A stretch of 6,903 nt of DNA from JAIMBK01 sp040755975 (GTDB lineage: Bacteria > Bacillota > Desulfotomaculia > Desulfotomaculales > Nap2-2B). Made by a program: the position numbers and the translations under genes. Below, one piece after another: positions 1 to 6,027 of the stretch (the stretch's first letter is position 1; each line of letters begins with the position of its first letter). The stretch spans positions 1 through 6,903 of the forward strand of contig JBFLZY010000116.1 in the NCBI GenBank assembly GCA_040755975.1, written 5' to 3'. The notes under the pieces were generated by a model. The model had not been told where the DNA came from. It ran no database searches and saw nothing but the letters and a program-made list of their open reading frames with translations.

Positions 1-2
1 TC

Positions 3-2072
3 GCCGCCATCCGTCTGCTCAACCAACTGGAAGAAGAAAACCGCCTGGCTACGCCGGAGGAGCAGGAAACCCTGTCCCGGTATGTGGGCTGGGGCGGCCT
101 GCCGCAAGCCTTTGACGAGAACAACCCTTCCTGGGCGAAAGAATACGCCGAACTAAAATCCCTGCTTGACGAGGACGAATACAGATCCGCGAGGGCCTCC
201 ACCTTAAACGCCCACTACACTTCCCCCACCGTCATCAAGGCCATGTATGCCTGCCTGGAAAACATGGACTTTAAGACCGGAAACATCCTGGAGCCGGCCT
301 GCGGTATCGGCAACTTTTTCGGCCTTCTGCCGGACAGCATGAAGAATTCCAGGCTGTACGGCGTGGAGTTGGACAGCATCACGGGCCGGATCGCCAAACA
401 ACTCTACCAAAACGCGAGTATCGCCGTGCAGGGCTTTGAGGAAACCAGCCTGCCCGACAGTTTTTTCGACCTGGCCATCGGCAACGTGCCCTTCGGCAGC
501 TACGGCGTGGCGGATAAGAAATACGACAAGTACAAGTTTTACATCCACGACTATTTTTTTGCAAAAACCTTAGACAAGGTGCGTCCCGGCGGCATCATCG
601 CTTTCATCACATCGAAAGGTACGATGGATAAGCAAAACCCGGAGGTGCGCAAATATATCGCCCAGCGGGCCGAGCTTCTGGGCGCTGTCCGGCTGCCCAA
701 CAATGCGTTTTTCGCCAATGCAGGCACAGAGGTTACGACCGACATCCTATTCCTGCAAAAACGCGACCGCGTGATCGACATCGAACCGGATTGGGTACAC
801 CTTTCCGCCACCGCAGACGGCGTACCGGTCAATCAATACTTTGCCGACAACCCCGAGATGATGCTGGGCACGATGGCCTTTGATAAACGCATGTACGGCA
901 ACCAAAACGAGACCACCTGCAACCCTTATGAGGACGCCGACCTTGCCGAACTGCTCCGGGAAGCGCTGGAGAATATCCATGCGGAAATCACCGAATACGG
1001 GCTGGACGACATTTCCGACGAGGAGGACGCCTCCATCCCGGCAGATCTGGGCGTCCGCAATTTCAGTTTTTGCCTGGTTGACGGAGAAATCTACTACCGG
1101 GAAAACAGCCGGATGAACCGTGTGGAAACCTCCGTCACGGCGGCGGGCCGCATCAAGGGCATGATTGCCATCCGGGATTGTGTCCGGGACCTGATTAAAT
1201 ATCAGATCGAGGATTACAGCGATGAGGCTATTCACGAGCAGCAGCGCAAGCTGAACCGCCTGTATGACGCTTTTACCGCCCAATACGGACTGTTAAACAG
1301 CCGGGGCAACAACATGGCCTTTTCCGACGATAGTTCCTACTGTCTGCTCTGCTCCCTTGAAGTTCTGGACGAGGACGGCAATTTCGAGCGCAAGGCGGAT
1401 ATGTTCACCAAGCGCACTATCCGGCAGCGCACTACCGTGACCCAGGTGGATACCGCTACCGAAGCATTGGCTATCTCCATAGCGGAAAAAGCCGGTGTGG
1501 ATATGGGCTTCATGCAAAGCCTGACGGGACTTTCCGCAGAACAGCTTGCGCAAGACCTGGAAGGCGTCATCTTCCGCAATCCCGACCATTTAGCGGATGA
1601 CAATGTGATTCGCTACGAAACGGCGGACGCTTATCTCTCCGGCAATGTGCGGGAAAAGCTGAAAACCGCCCGGCAGTTTGCCGCAATGCACCCCGACCTT
1701 TACAGTGTGAACGTCGCGGCGCTGGAAAAGGTGCAGCCGAAGGATTTGAGCGCCTCCGAGATTGACGTGCGCCTCGGCGCTACCTGGCTTCCCCCCGATG
1801 TGGTCAAGGACTTCATGTTTGAATTGCTGGAAACGCCGTATATGTACCGTCGCTACATCGACGTGCTGTATTCCGGCTATACCGCCAACTGGAACGTCAA
1901 GGGCAAAAACGATGACCGCAGCGACAACATCAAGGCCAACGTGACCTACGGCACCAGCCGCATCAATGCCTATAAGATCATTGAGGAAACAGTGAACTAC
2001 CCCTCCCTTCGCTTCGCTCAAGGAAGGAATTTCCTGGACGAACGAATTCGTGGGTTTCCTGGTTCATCGTAA
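3..2072 (+). pseudogene. ICE-type N6-adenine methylase/helicase protein, 5' end outside window, 3' end cut off by IS insertion
   Basis: The frame is open to the left edge, so the start lies outside the window. The stretch YVGWGGLP near base 81 is typical of the very large methylase-SNF2 helicase proteins carried by Firmicute conjugative elements (Tn1549-like ICEs). Counting from V at base 84, an AdoMet-binding motif I (ILEPACGIGNFFG) lies at about residues 68-80. A motif IV variant NVPFG lies at 134-138, followed by the family-typical run IHDYFFAKTLDKVRPGG. These proteins are thought to act on DNA during element maintenance or transfer; the exact role is unknown. Family members run on for well over a thousand further residues with helicase motifs. 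Here the family sequence stops after INAYKIIEET (about base 1991), and the last 25 or so codons are read from the right end of the insertion sequence. The product would therefore keep the methylase region but lose the helicase. Domain call is strong; function after truncation is doubtful. Confidence 0.85.
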
Positions 2073-2142
2073 CCCTATCGGGTTAGCTCGACAGGCGTAA
2101 CGTCCCGTGGTTCCCACGGTAGGGAAGTGTTAGGCCACTTCC
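1992..2142 (-). ncRNA. Putative TnpB omega RNA (reRNA) scaffold in IS right end
   Basis: In IS200/IS605 elements the region from the 3' end of tnpB to the right end is transcribed as the guide RNA of TnpB. Here about 138 nt separate the tnpB stop from the right boundary. Read on the minus strand they can fold into a run of hairpins: a 7-bp stem 2136-2142/2123-2129 whose loop holds the tnpB TAA stop, a 6-bp stem 2114-2119/2105-2110, a 5-bp stem 2070-2074/2061-2065, the palindrome ACGAATTCGT at 2042-2051, and the terminal 8-bp hairpin 2020-2027/2002-2009. The predicted 20-nt guide is the minus strand from 1991 downward, TGTTTCCTCAATGATCTTAT. The 5' end of the RNA cannot be set from sequence. 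Structure is seen; the RNA function is inferred from the family. Confidence 0.65.
2002..2027 (-). repeat. IS right-end subterminal hairpin
   Basis: On the minus strand CCTTCCTT pairs with AAGGGAGG over 8 positions with one G-T pair, around the loop GAGCGAAGCG. It ends 10 nt before the inferred right cleavage point. The loop shares the GAnCGAAG pattern with the left-end hairpin, so it is probably the TnpA binding site at this end and also the 3' part of the guide RNA. Confidence 0.75.
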
Positions 2143-3272
2143 TGAGCCAATGCCCGTGCTAATATGTTCCTGGCCGCGTTTACGTCCCTGTCGAGCACCA
2201 GGCCGCATGATGGGCACCGGTGCATTCGCGTGGACAATTCCTTGGGCACGGTTTTGCCGCACCGGCTGCATTCCTGCGATGTGCGGGAAGGGTTTACCCT
2301 CAACACTCTACTGCCAGCCTCTTCCGCTTTGTAGCAGAGCATGGAAAGGAAACTGTTCCATCCGGCATCCGAAATGCTTTTCGCCAAGTGATGGTTTTTG
2401 ACCATCCCATGGATATTAAGGTCTTCGACAGCAATCAGTCCATAGCAGCTTACCAGCTTGCGGGTTTCTTTGTGCAGGAAGTCTTTTCGCTGGTTGCTTA
2501 CTCTTGCGTGCAGCCGGGCAACTTTTAACCTGGCCTTGCCACGGTTACGGGAACCTTTTTGCTTGCGAGAAAGGCTGCGTTGAGCGTGTTTGAGCTTCTT
2601 TTCGGTCTTTCGGAGATACCTTGGGTTTTCAATGACCTTGCCGTCTGACAGGGCAACGAATTTCTCCAACCCTACGTCCAAACCAACGGCAGAACCCGGA
2701 TGAATGACAGCCTGTGTCAGCGCGATTTCCACGGCAAGGACGGCGTACCACTTTCCGGTGGCTTCTTTCTTGATGATCACGGTCTTGACGGTCCCCGGAA
2801 TATCCCGGTGCATTCTGATCTTGACCAGGCCGATTTTGGAAAGCTTGAGTTTACCGTTTTTGAAGCAGGCCCCCAGTCCTTCGCCAAACTGGGTAAAGGT
2901 GAGGGATCTGTACCTGCCTTTACCCTTGAACCTGGGATATCCCGGTTTATCCTCGGTTTTCACCCGGCGGAAAAACCCCTGGAAAGCCCTCTCTACGCGG
3001 AACAATACGTCCTGTGCTACCTGGGAATGGACTTCTCGCAGGAAACAATTATTTTTGTCTTTTTTGGCTTCTTTCAGCCACACCTGCTGTTCCGTGCGGG
3101 TGACGGAGCGTTTTTCTTCTGCCCAGGCTTCTTTCCGTAAGGAAAGAGCGCTGTTGTAGATCCACCGGCAGACTTCCAGCCAGCGCGAAAGCTTTCGCTC
3201 TTGTTCCTTGTTGGGGTAGATGCGAAACTTATAGTTACGCGTTACCTTGAGACTGGACGTATCGCTTGACAT
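2130..3272 (-). CDS. tnpB: TnpB RNA-guided endonuclease of IS200/IS605 element
   Basis: This 380-residue protein is full length for TnpB, the RuvC nuclease related to the ancestor of Cas12. It uses a guide RNA from the element's right end to cut sites next to a short TAM motif, which helps the element persist after excision. It has the N-terminal NYKFRIYPNKEQ motif (residues 13-24), RuvC-I GLDVG with D199, RuvC-II AVEDLNIHGM with E283, a zinc ribbon with C335, C338, C353 and C356, and RuvC-III DRDVNAARNI at 361-370 (D361 or D363). No catalytic residue is missing, so it may be active. The ATG at 3272 follows GAGGTG by 10 nt and lies inside the end of tnpA; the 38-nt overlap suggests translational coupling. 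The stop codon falls in the loop of a hairpin that probably belongs to the guide RNA. Activity is inferred from the family; the identity is secure. Confidence 0.96.
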   Translation of the reverse strand: MSSDTSSLKVTRNYKFRIYPNKEQERKLSRWLEVCRWIYNSALSLRKEAWAEEKRSVTRTEQQVWLKEAKKDKNNCFLREVHSQVAQDVLFRVERAFQGFFRRVKTEDKPGYPRFKGKGRYRSLTFTQFGEGLGACFKNGKLKLSKIGLVKIRMHRDIPGTVKTVIIKKEATGKWYAVLAVEIALTQAVIHPGSAVGLDVGLEKFVALSDGKVIENPRYLRKTEKKLKHAQRSLSRKQKGSRNRGKARLKVARLHARVSNQRKDFLHKETRKLVSCYGLIAVEDLNIHGMVKNHHLAKSISDAGWNSFLSMLCYKAEEAGSRVLRVNPSRTSQECSRCGKTVPKELSTRMHRCPSCGLVLDRDVNAARNILARALAQEVA

Positions 3273-3639
3273 CTTCCAGTTTCACCTCGCCTGCTGAAGC
3301 TAAAAAGTAGCTTGGGGACCAAAAATGGCCTCCCCACAAACTTTTCTTCACTTCAGGATAGTCGCGAAAAATTAGCCTGGCGGAGACGGATTTCAGCGAG
3401 TTGATGAATTTTGTTAGCTGAACCTGTGGTTTGGAAGCAAAGATAATGTGGATATGATCACAATCTGTCTCTTGTTCCAGGATCTGCACGCCAAATCTTT
3501 CGGCTACGCTGGCATTGACCTTCTTTAGATAATCTGAAATTTGGCGCGTAAGCACCTTTCGCCTGTCTTTGACACAGCAGACGTAATGGAACCGAAGAGA
3601 GTATACAACATGGCAGCCTTTGTCTAATTGGTATTTCAT
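3235..3639 (-). CDS. tnpA: IS200/IS605 Y1 HUH single-strand transposase TnpA
   Basis: This 134-residue protein has the usual TnpA length. It cuts and rejoins single-stranded element ends by a phosphotyrosine intermediate, working as a dimer. The HUH motif is seen at residues 60-67 (CDHIHIIF, H62 and H64). The WSPSYF stretch lies at 107-112, and the nucleophile Tyr127 is in DVKRYVQSQ with Gln131, matching the arrangement known in IS608 TnpA. All catalytic parts are present, so the element may still move. The Tyr127 codon (3259-3261) lies inside the overlap with tnpB, so the bases are constrained in two frames. ATG at 3639 has no clear Shine-Dalgarno site and sits just downstream of a TATAAT box, which suggests a leaderless or nearly leaderless message. 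Confidence 0.96.
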   Translation of the reverse strand: MKYQLDKGCHVVYSLRFHYVCCVKDRRKVLTRQISDYLKKVNASVAERFGVQILEQETDCDHIHIIFASKPQVQLTKFINSLKSVSARLIFRDYPEVKKSLWGGHFWSPSYFLASAGEVKLEDVKRYVQSQGNA

Positions 3640-3645
3640 GGTTCC

Positions 3646-3674
3646 ATTATAGCAGTAGAACTAACAGCGAACAA
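3646..3674 (-). promoter_or_regulatory. Predicted promoter of tnpA in the IS left end
   Basis: On the minus strand TTGTTC (3669-3674) and a perfect TATAAT (3646-3651) are separated by 17 bp. The expected start of transcription, seven bases after the -10 box, is the A of the tnpA ATG at 3639. The -35 box overlaps a small palindrome, GAACA-2-TGTTC, at 3669-3680, which could be an operator or chance. The -35 match is only moderate. Confidence 0.55.
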
Positions 3675-3706
3675 GTGTTCTCCATCAATAAATTGCCCGC
3701 CTCTCA

Positions 3707-3737
3707 TCCCCGCCCTTCACTTCGTTCAGGACGGGGA
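3707..3737 (-). repeat. IS left-end subterminal hairpin
   Basis: On the minus strand TCCCCGTCCT pairs with AGGGCGGGGA over 10 positions, with one G-T pair, around loop GAACGAAGTGA. The matching hairpin at the right end has a related loop. It starts 16 nt inside the inferred left boundary, the spacing expected for a TnpA recognition hairpin. Confidence 0.75.
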
Positions 3738-3762
3738 CTTCCCGGCGGGTGAGTTAAAGCTT

Positions 3763-3776
3763 GCCCAGAACTGGGC
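3763..3776. repeat. Short perfect inverted repeat between IS and mhp remnant
   Basis: GCCCAG and CTGGGC pair over 6 bp with a 2-nt spacer just outside the inferred left end of the insertion sequence and upstream of the mhpF ribosome site. It could be a remnant of the former mhp leader or an operator half-site. It has no T tract on the plus strand, so it is not a terminator there. Function unknown. Confidence 0.3.
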
Positions 3777-3801
3777 GAACAAAATACTTAAAGGAGAAAG
3801 G

Positions 3802-3883
3802 ATGAAGAAACTTGGCAGTGAAAGCCGCAATACTGGGCACCGGCAACATCGGAACAGACCTGCTGATAAAGATCCGGCGCTGA
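3802..3883 (+). pseudogene. mhpF: Acetaldehyde dehydrogenase (acylating) N-terminal remnant
   Basis: From GTG at 3818 the frame reads VKAAILGTGNIGTDLLIKIR and one more arginine, then TGA at 3881. This is the N-terminal NAD-binding Rossmann strand and glycine loop (GTGNIG) typical of MhpF/DmpF, which turns acetaldehyde plus CoA into acetyl-CoA. A normal gene has about 300 codons, so only the first 7 percent remains. An AAGGAG site at 3791-3796 is 5 nt from an ATG at 3802, the likely original start (MKKLG). That ATG is one base out of frame with the VKAAILG part, which suggests a one-base insertion near 3814-3818. The homology then stops at the deletion junction with the aldolase remnant. The family match is clear even though it is short; the gene is dead. 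Confidence 0.8.
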
Positions 3884-4107
3884 TGCGGCGTGCCCAGGTA
3901 ATAGATAAGGCCGCCCTTTCGCTGGGCTATGCCGGGGTGTATTCCAGTTTCCTCCTGCACACCTTCCGGTCGGCGGAGAAATTCGGATTGGACCCCCGGG
4001 ATATCTTGATTGAACTGGGCCGCCGCAAGGTGGTGGGTGGCCAGGAAGACATGGTCGTGGACGTGGCCTTGGCGTTGTCCAAAGCAAAAGCCTACGGGCT
4101 GTGGTAA
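3874..4107 (+). pseudogene. mhpE: 4-hydroxy-2-oxovalerate aldolase C-terminal remnant
   Basis: The frame PALMRRAQVIDKAALSLGYA continues with GVYSSFLLHTFRSAEKFG and RRKVVGGQEDMVVDVALAL to TAA at 4105. This is the C-terminal end of MhpE/DmpG-type aldolase, the region that in known complexes contacts the dehydrogenase partner. Whole enzymes have about 340 residues with an N-terminal HMG-CoA-lyase-like TIM barrel; here the barrel, with its metal and catalytic residues, is absent. About 75 codons remain. The frame is also open back to the ATG at 3802, which has a good ribosome site, so a 101-residue chimeric peptide with a nonsense N-terminus could be made. It would have no aldolase activity. The gene ends 50 nt before mhpD, the spacing of a former operon. 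Confidence 0.85.
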
Positions 4108-4157
4108 ACCGGGAAACCGAGACAATAGGGCATTATTGAGAAAAGGAGGGTTTTAAA

Positions 4158-4946
4158 GTGTTAGGGGAAGAAAAGTACCAACAACTGGCAGACCGCCTAG
4201 TGGTGGCGGAGCGCACACGGGAGGCCATCACGGCAATTACCGACGAATACAAGGACATCACCATCGACGACGCCTACCAGATCCAGTTGCGCGTGATCAA
4301 GGCCAAGTTGACGGATCGCAACCGGGTGGTGGGAAAAAAGATCGGTCTTACCAGCTTGGCCATGCAGAACCTTTTGGGGGTCTACGAGCCTGATTACGGC
4401 CACTTGCTTAGCAACATGGAGGTAGTGAACGGCGGAATAATCCGGCTGGGAGAGTTGATGCAGCCCAAGGTGGAGGCAGAGGTGGCCTTCCTGCTCAAGA
4501 AAGATCTGGCCGGTCCGGGAGTATCGGTTTCTGACGTACTGCGGGCTACGGAAGCGGTGGTACCCTCCCTGGAGATTGTGGACAGCCGCGTGAAGGACTG
4601 GAAGATCAAGATCCAGGACACGGTGGCGGACAACGCCTCCAGTTCCCGGTTTATCCTGGGAGGCAGGCTTACCCGGGTGGATAACATCGATTTGAGCCTC
4701 ACCGGTTTGGTTTTCAGGAAAAACGGCGAGGTCTTGAGTACCGCGGCCGGCGCTGCCGTGCTGGGGCACCCTGCCGCCGCTGTTGCCTGGCTGGCCAATA
4801 AACTGGCAGAGTTTGAGATTACCCTGAAAGCCGGGGAAGTAGTCCTGTCCGGGGCATTTACCGCAGCGGTGACGCCCGCTGCCGGCGATTACTTCGAGGC
4901 CTGTTTTGACCGGCTGGGTACCGCCACCGTCCGGTTCGCGGTTTGA
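4158..4946 (+). CDS. mhpD: 2-keto-4-pentenoate hydratase (MhpD family)
   Basis: This 262-residue protein belongs to the MhpD/DmpE hydratase family, which adds water to 2-hydroxypenta-2,4-dienoate to give 4-hydroxy-2-oxovalerate in the lower meta-cleavage pathway. The motif GKKIGLTS is at residues 59-66. The acidic metal ligands are seen as E106 and E108 in KVEAEVAF and E139 in SLEIVDSR, matching the numbering I recall for E. coli MhpD. The C-terminal stretch GHPAAAVAWLANKL and SGAFTAAVTPAAGDYFEA is also typical. The start is GTG at 4158, chosen because AGGAGG at 4144-4149 lies 8 nt upstream. Length and motifs look intact. The related 4-oxalocrotonate decarboxylase (DmpH) shares this fold, so the exact substrate is less sure. 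Its usual partners MhpE and MhpF are destroyed just upstream, so its product has no local next step. Confidence 0.93.
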   Translation: MLGEEKYQQLADRLVVAERTREAITAITDEYKDITIDDAYQIQLRVIKAKLTDRNRVVGKKIGLTSLAMQNLLGVYEPDYGHLLSNMEVVNGGIIRLGELMQPKVEAEVAFLLKKDLAGPGVSVSDVLRATEAVVPSLEIVDSRVKDWKIKIQDTVADNASSSRFILGGRLTRVDNIDLSLTGLVFRKNGEVLSTAAGAAVLGHPAAAVAWLANKLAEFEITLKAGEVVLSGAFTAAVTPAAGDYFEACFDRLGTATVRFAV

Positions 4947-4988
4947 AATTAACTGCTAGTGTTCCGGGGAAAACGTTTCAACCCGAAA

Positions 4989-5017
4989 GTTACAAGTCTT
5001 TTCCTTTGTGGTATAAT
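4989..5017 (+). promoter_or_regulatory. Predicted extended -10 promoter of the Uma2 gene
   Basis: GTTACA (4989-4994) and TATAAT (5012-5017) are 17 bp apart. TGG directly before the -10 box gives an extended -10 element. This predicts a leader of about 85 nt before the Uma2 start. The leader holds GTGAGC at 5050-5055 and GCTCAC at 5077-5082, a 6-bp stem of unknown role. No terminator was seen between mhpD and this promoter. Confidence 0.65.
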
Positions 5018-5109
5018 ACTTGCAAAGAAGTTTCTCTCCCCTTTTACCGGTGAGCGATCGCAGACTAAAAGCTTAAGCTCACATTTGTTCAAAGGTGGTG
5101 TTAGGCAAG

Positions 5110-5712
5110 ATGCAGGACCTGATGGCCGCAGGAAATGCCCCGGGGGCTTTTTGCTCAAGAGGACGATACACCTACTCGGATTACTTAAAGCTTGAAGACG
5201 GCAATCGTTATGAAGTAATCGAGGGGGAACTGGTGGTGACGCCTTCGCCGGGTTTCAAACATCAGAAGATAACTGCTGCTATAGAGAAGGCCTTGACGGA
5301 ATTTGTGGAACAAAATAACCTTGGAACAGTGATCGTAGCACCTTTTGATGTGGTCTTGGCCGAAGATATAGTATTGCAGCCGGATGTACTTTTTATTTCC
5401 CGGGAAAGGTATCATCTGCTTACTGACGCCTGCTTTAAAGGATCTCCGGATCTGGTGGTGGAAGTGATTTCCCCTTCTTCGAGCAGTCGCGACCGGATAA
5501 AGAAGAGCCCCCTTTACCGGTATTATGGCGTACAGGAACTGTGGCTGGTCGATGCAGAGGCCAGGACGGCGGAAGTATTAACTTCCAAGGAAGATGGGTG
5601 GTACCAGTTCGGTGCCTATGACGAGGAAGACGTGCTGACGTCATCCCTCCTGCCCGGTTTACAAATAAGTTTAAAGGAAATATTTGCTCTGCCGGAAGAG
5701 ATCTCTCTATAG
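5110..5712 (+). CDS. Uma2 family (DUF820) putative restriction endonuclease-like protein
   Basis: This protein has about 200 residues, the usual length of the Uma2/DUF820 family, which has a PD-(D/E)XK nuclease fold. Family members are common in cyanobacteria and Firmicutes; their biological job is mostly unknown. Seen in sequence, counting from the ATG: YSDYLKLEDGNRYEVIEGEL at 22-41, a QPDV motif with D92, VVEVISPSSSSRDR with E118, the lysine pair K131-K132, and YYGVQELWLVD at 138-148. D92, E118 and a following lysine fit the nuclease active site, so it may be catalytic. I chose ATG 5110 because AAAGGTGG at 5091-5098 is 11 nt upstream; GTG 5095 in the same frame would overlap that site. It appears to be transcribed alone from its own promoter and is followed by a hairpin at 5741-5772. 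Confidence 0.9.
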   Translation: MQDLMAAGNAPGAFCSRGRYTYSDYLKLEDGNRYEVIEGELVVTPSPGFKHQKITAAIEKALTEFVEQNNLGTVIVAPFDVVLAEDIVLQPDVLFISRERYHLLTDACFKGSPDLVVEVISPSSSSRDRIKKSPLYRYYGVQELWLVDAEARTAEVLTSKEDGWYQFGAYDEEDVLTSSLLPGLQISLKEIFALPEEISL

Positions 5713-5723
5713 CCTGTATCTAG

Positions 5724-5996
5724 TTCGAGTTAAAAATTGGGGGCCGTAGCATCGCAAAGAATGTTACGGCCCTTATATTGCCAACACTTCTCATCGGTAT
5801 CCTGTCTGTAGACATGGCTTTAGTGCCAAAAGTTATGGATGTGTATTTCGAAAAATGGGGAATGATGGCAGGAAAACGGCAATTCCTGTCTAAATGTTTG
5901 TCGAAGAGAAAGAAATTGAAAGGCCAAGCCGTTTCGCTGGACATACGCAGGAAAGCTGTTAAAAGTTTAGTCTGCCGCTTTGTGATTAGGTATTAA
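5724..5996 (+). other. Unrecognised open frame, possible gene remnant
   Basis: A plus-strand frame is open from 5724 and could start at TTG 5778 or ATG 5814, ending at TAA 5994-5996. It includes LPTLLIGILSVDMALVPKVM and a lysine-rich part SKRKKLKG, then RRKAVKSLVCRF. There is no ribosome site at either start, and the upstream part of the frame runs through the hairpin at 5741-5772. The composition is protein-like in the middle, but I do not recognise a family. It may be a decayed gene or a chance frame. Nothing else was seen in 5773-6027. Confidence 0.25.
5741..5772. terminator. Probable bidirectional intrinsic terminator hairpin after Uma2 gene
   Basis: GGGCCGTAGCA (5741-5751) pairs with TGTTACGGCCC (5762-5772) over 11 positions with one G-T pair and a 10-nt loop. 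On the plus strand it is followed by TTATATT, a weak T tract. On the minus strand it is followed by CCAATTTTTAA, a better one. It lies 29 nt after the Uma2 stop and could stop transcription from either side. Confidence 0.6.
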
Positions 5997-6027
5997 AGCC
6001 ACTGTGTACTAGCTTTTTCATCAAACT

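Larger units (their letters stand above)
1992..3753 (-). mobile_element. IS200/IS605-family insertion sequence (tnpA + tnpB)
   Basis: A complete-looking element of about 1.76 kb lies on the minus strand in the order left end, tnpA, tnpB, right end. Each end has a subterminal hairpin: 3707-3737 at the left end and 2002-2027 at the right end. Their loops are related (GAACGAAGTGA and GAGCGAAGCG), as expected for sites bound by one Y1 transposase. Beyond the right-end hairpin the minus strand reads GGTAGTTCAC, and I place the right boundary after that TTCAC. At the left end the minus strand reads TTTAA followed by CTCACCCGCC, and I place the boundary after TTTAA, 16 nt from the hairpin. There is no terminal inverted repeat or target duplication, as is normal for the family. 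Boundaries are inferred to within a few bases. The two flanks do not belong to one interrupted gene. Confidence 0.88.

Noticed and set aside
747..1283. A 178-codon minus-strand frame inside the methylase gene
   Set aside because: The plus strand carries an unmistakable methylase family protein; the antisense frame is a by-product of its codon composition.
2700..3159. Two plus-strand frames of about 150 codons antisense to tnpB
   Set aside because: They are antisense shadows of a clearly real tnpB and show no domain or ribosome site.
3628..3801. The N-terminal part of a long plus-strand frame that runs from 3628 into the aldolase remnant
   Set aside because: It crosses the left end of the insertion sequence and its hairpin, has no ribosome site and no family likeness. 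Only the part from 3802 has a plausible start.
4197..4769. A 190-codon minus-strand frame inside mhpD
   Set aside because: It is antisense to an intact, well-recognised hydratase and has no start signals of its own.
5056..5061. GCGATCGC-like palindrome near 5054-5061, as in cyanobacterial HIP1 sites
   Set aside because: It occurs once in the window, which is no evidence for HIP1 enrichment.
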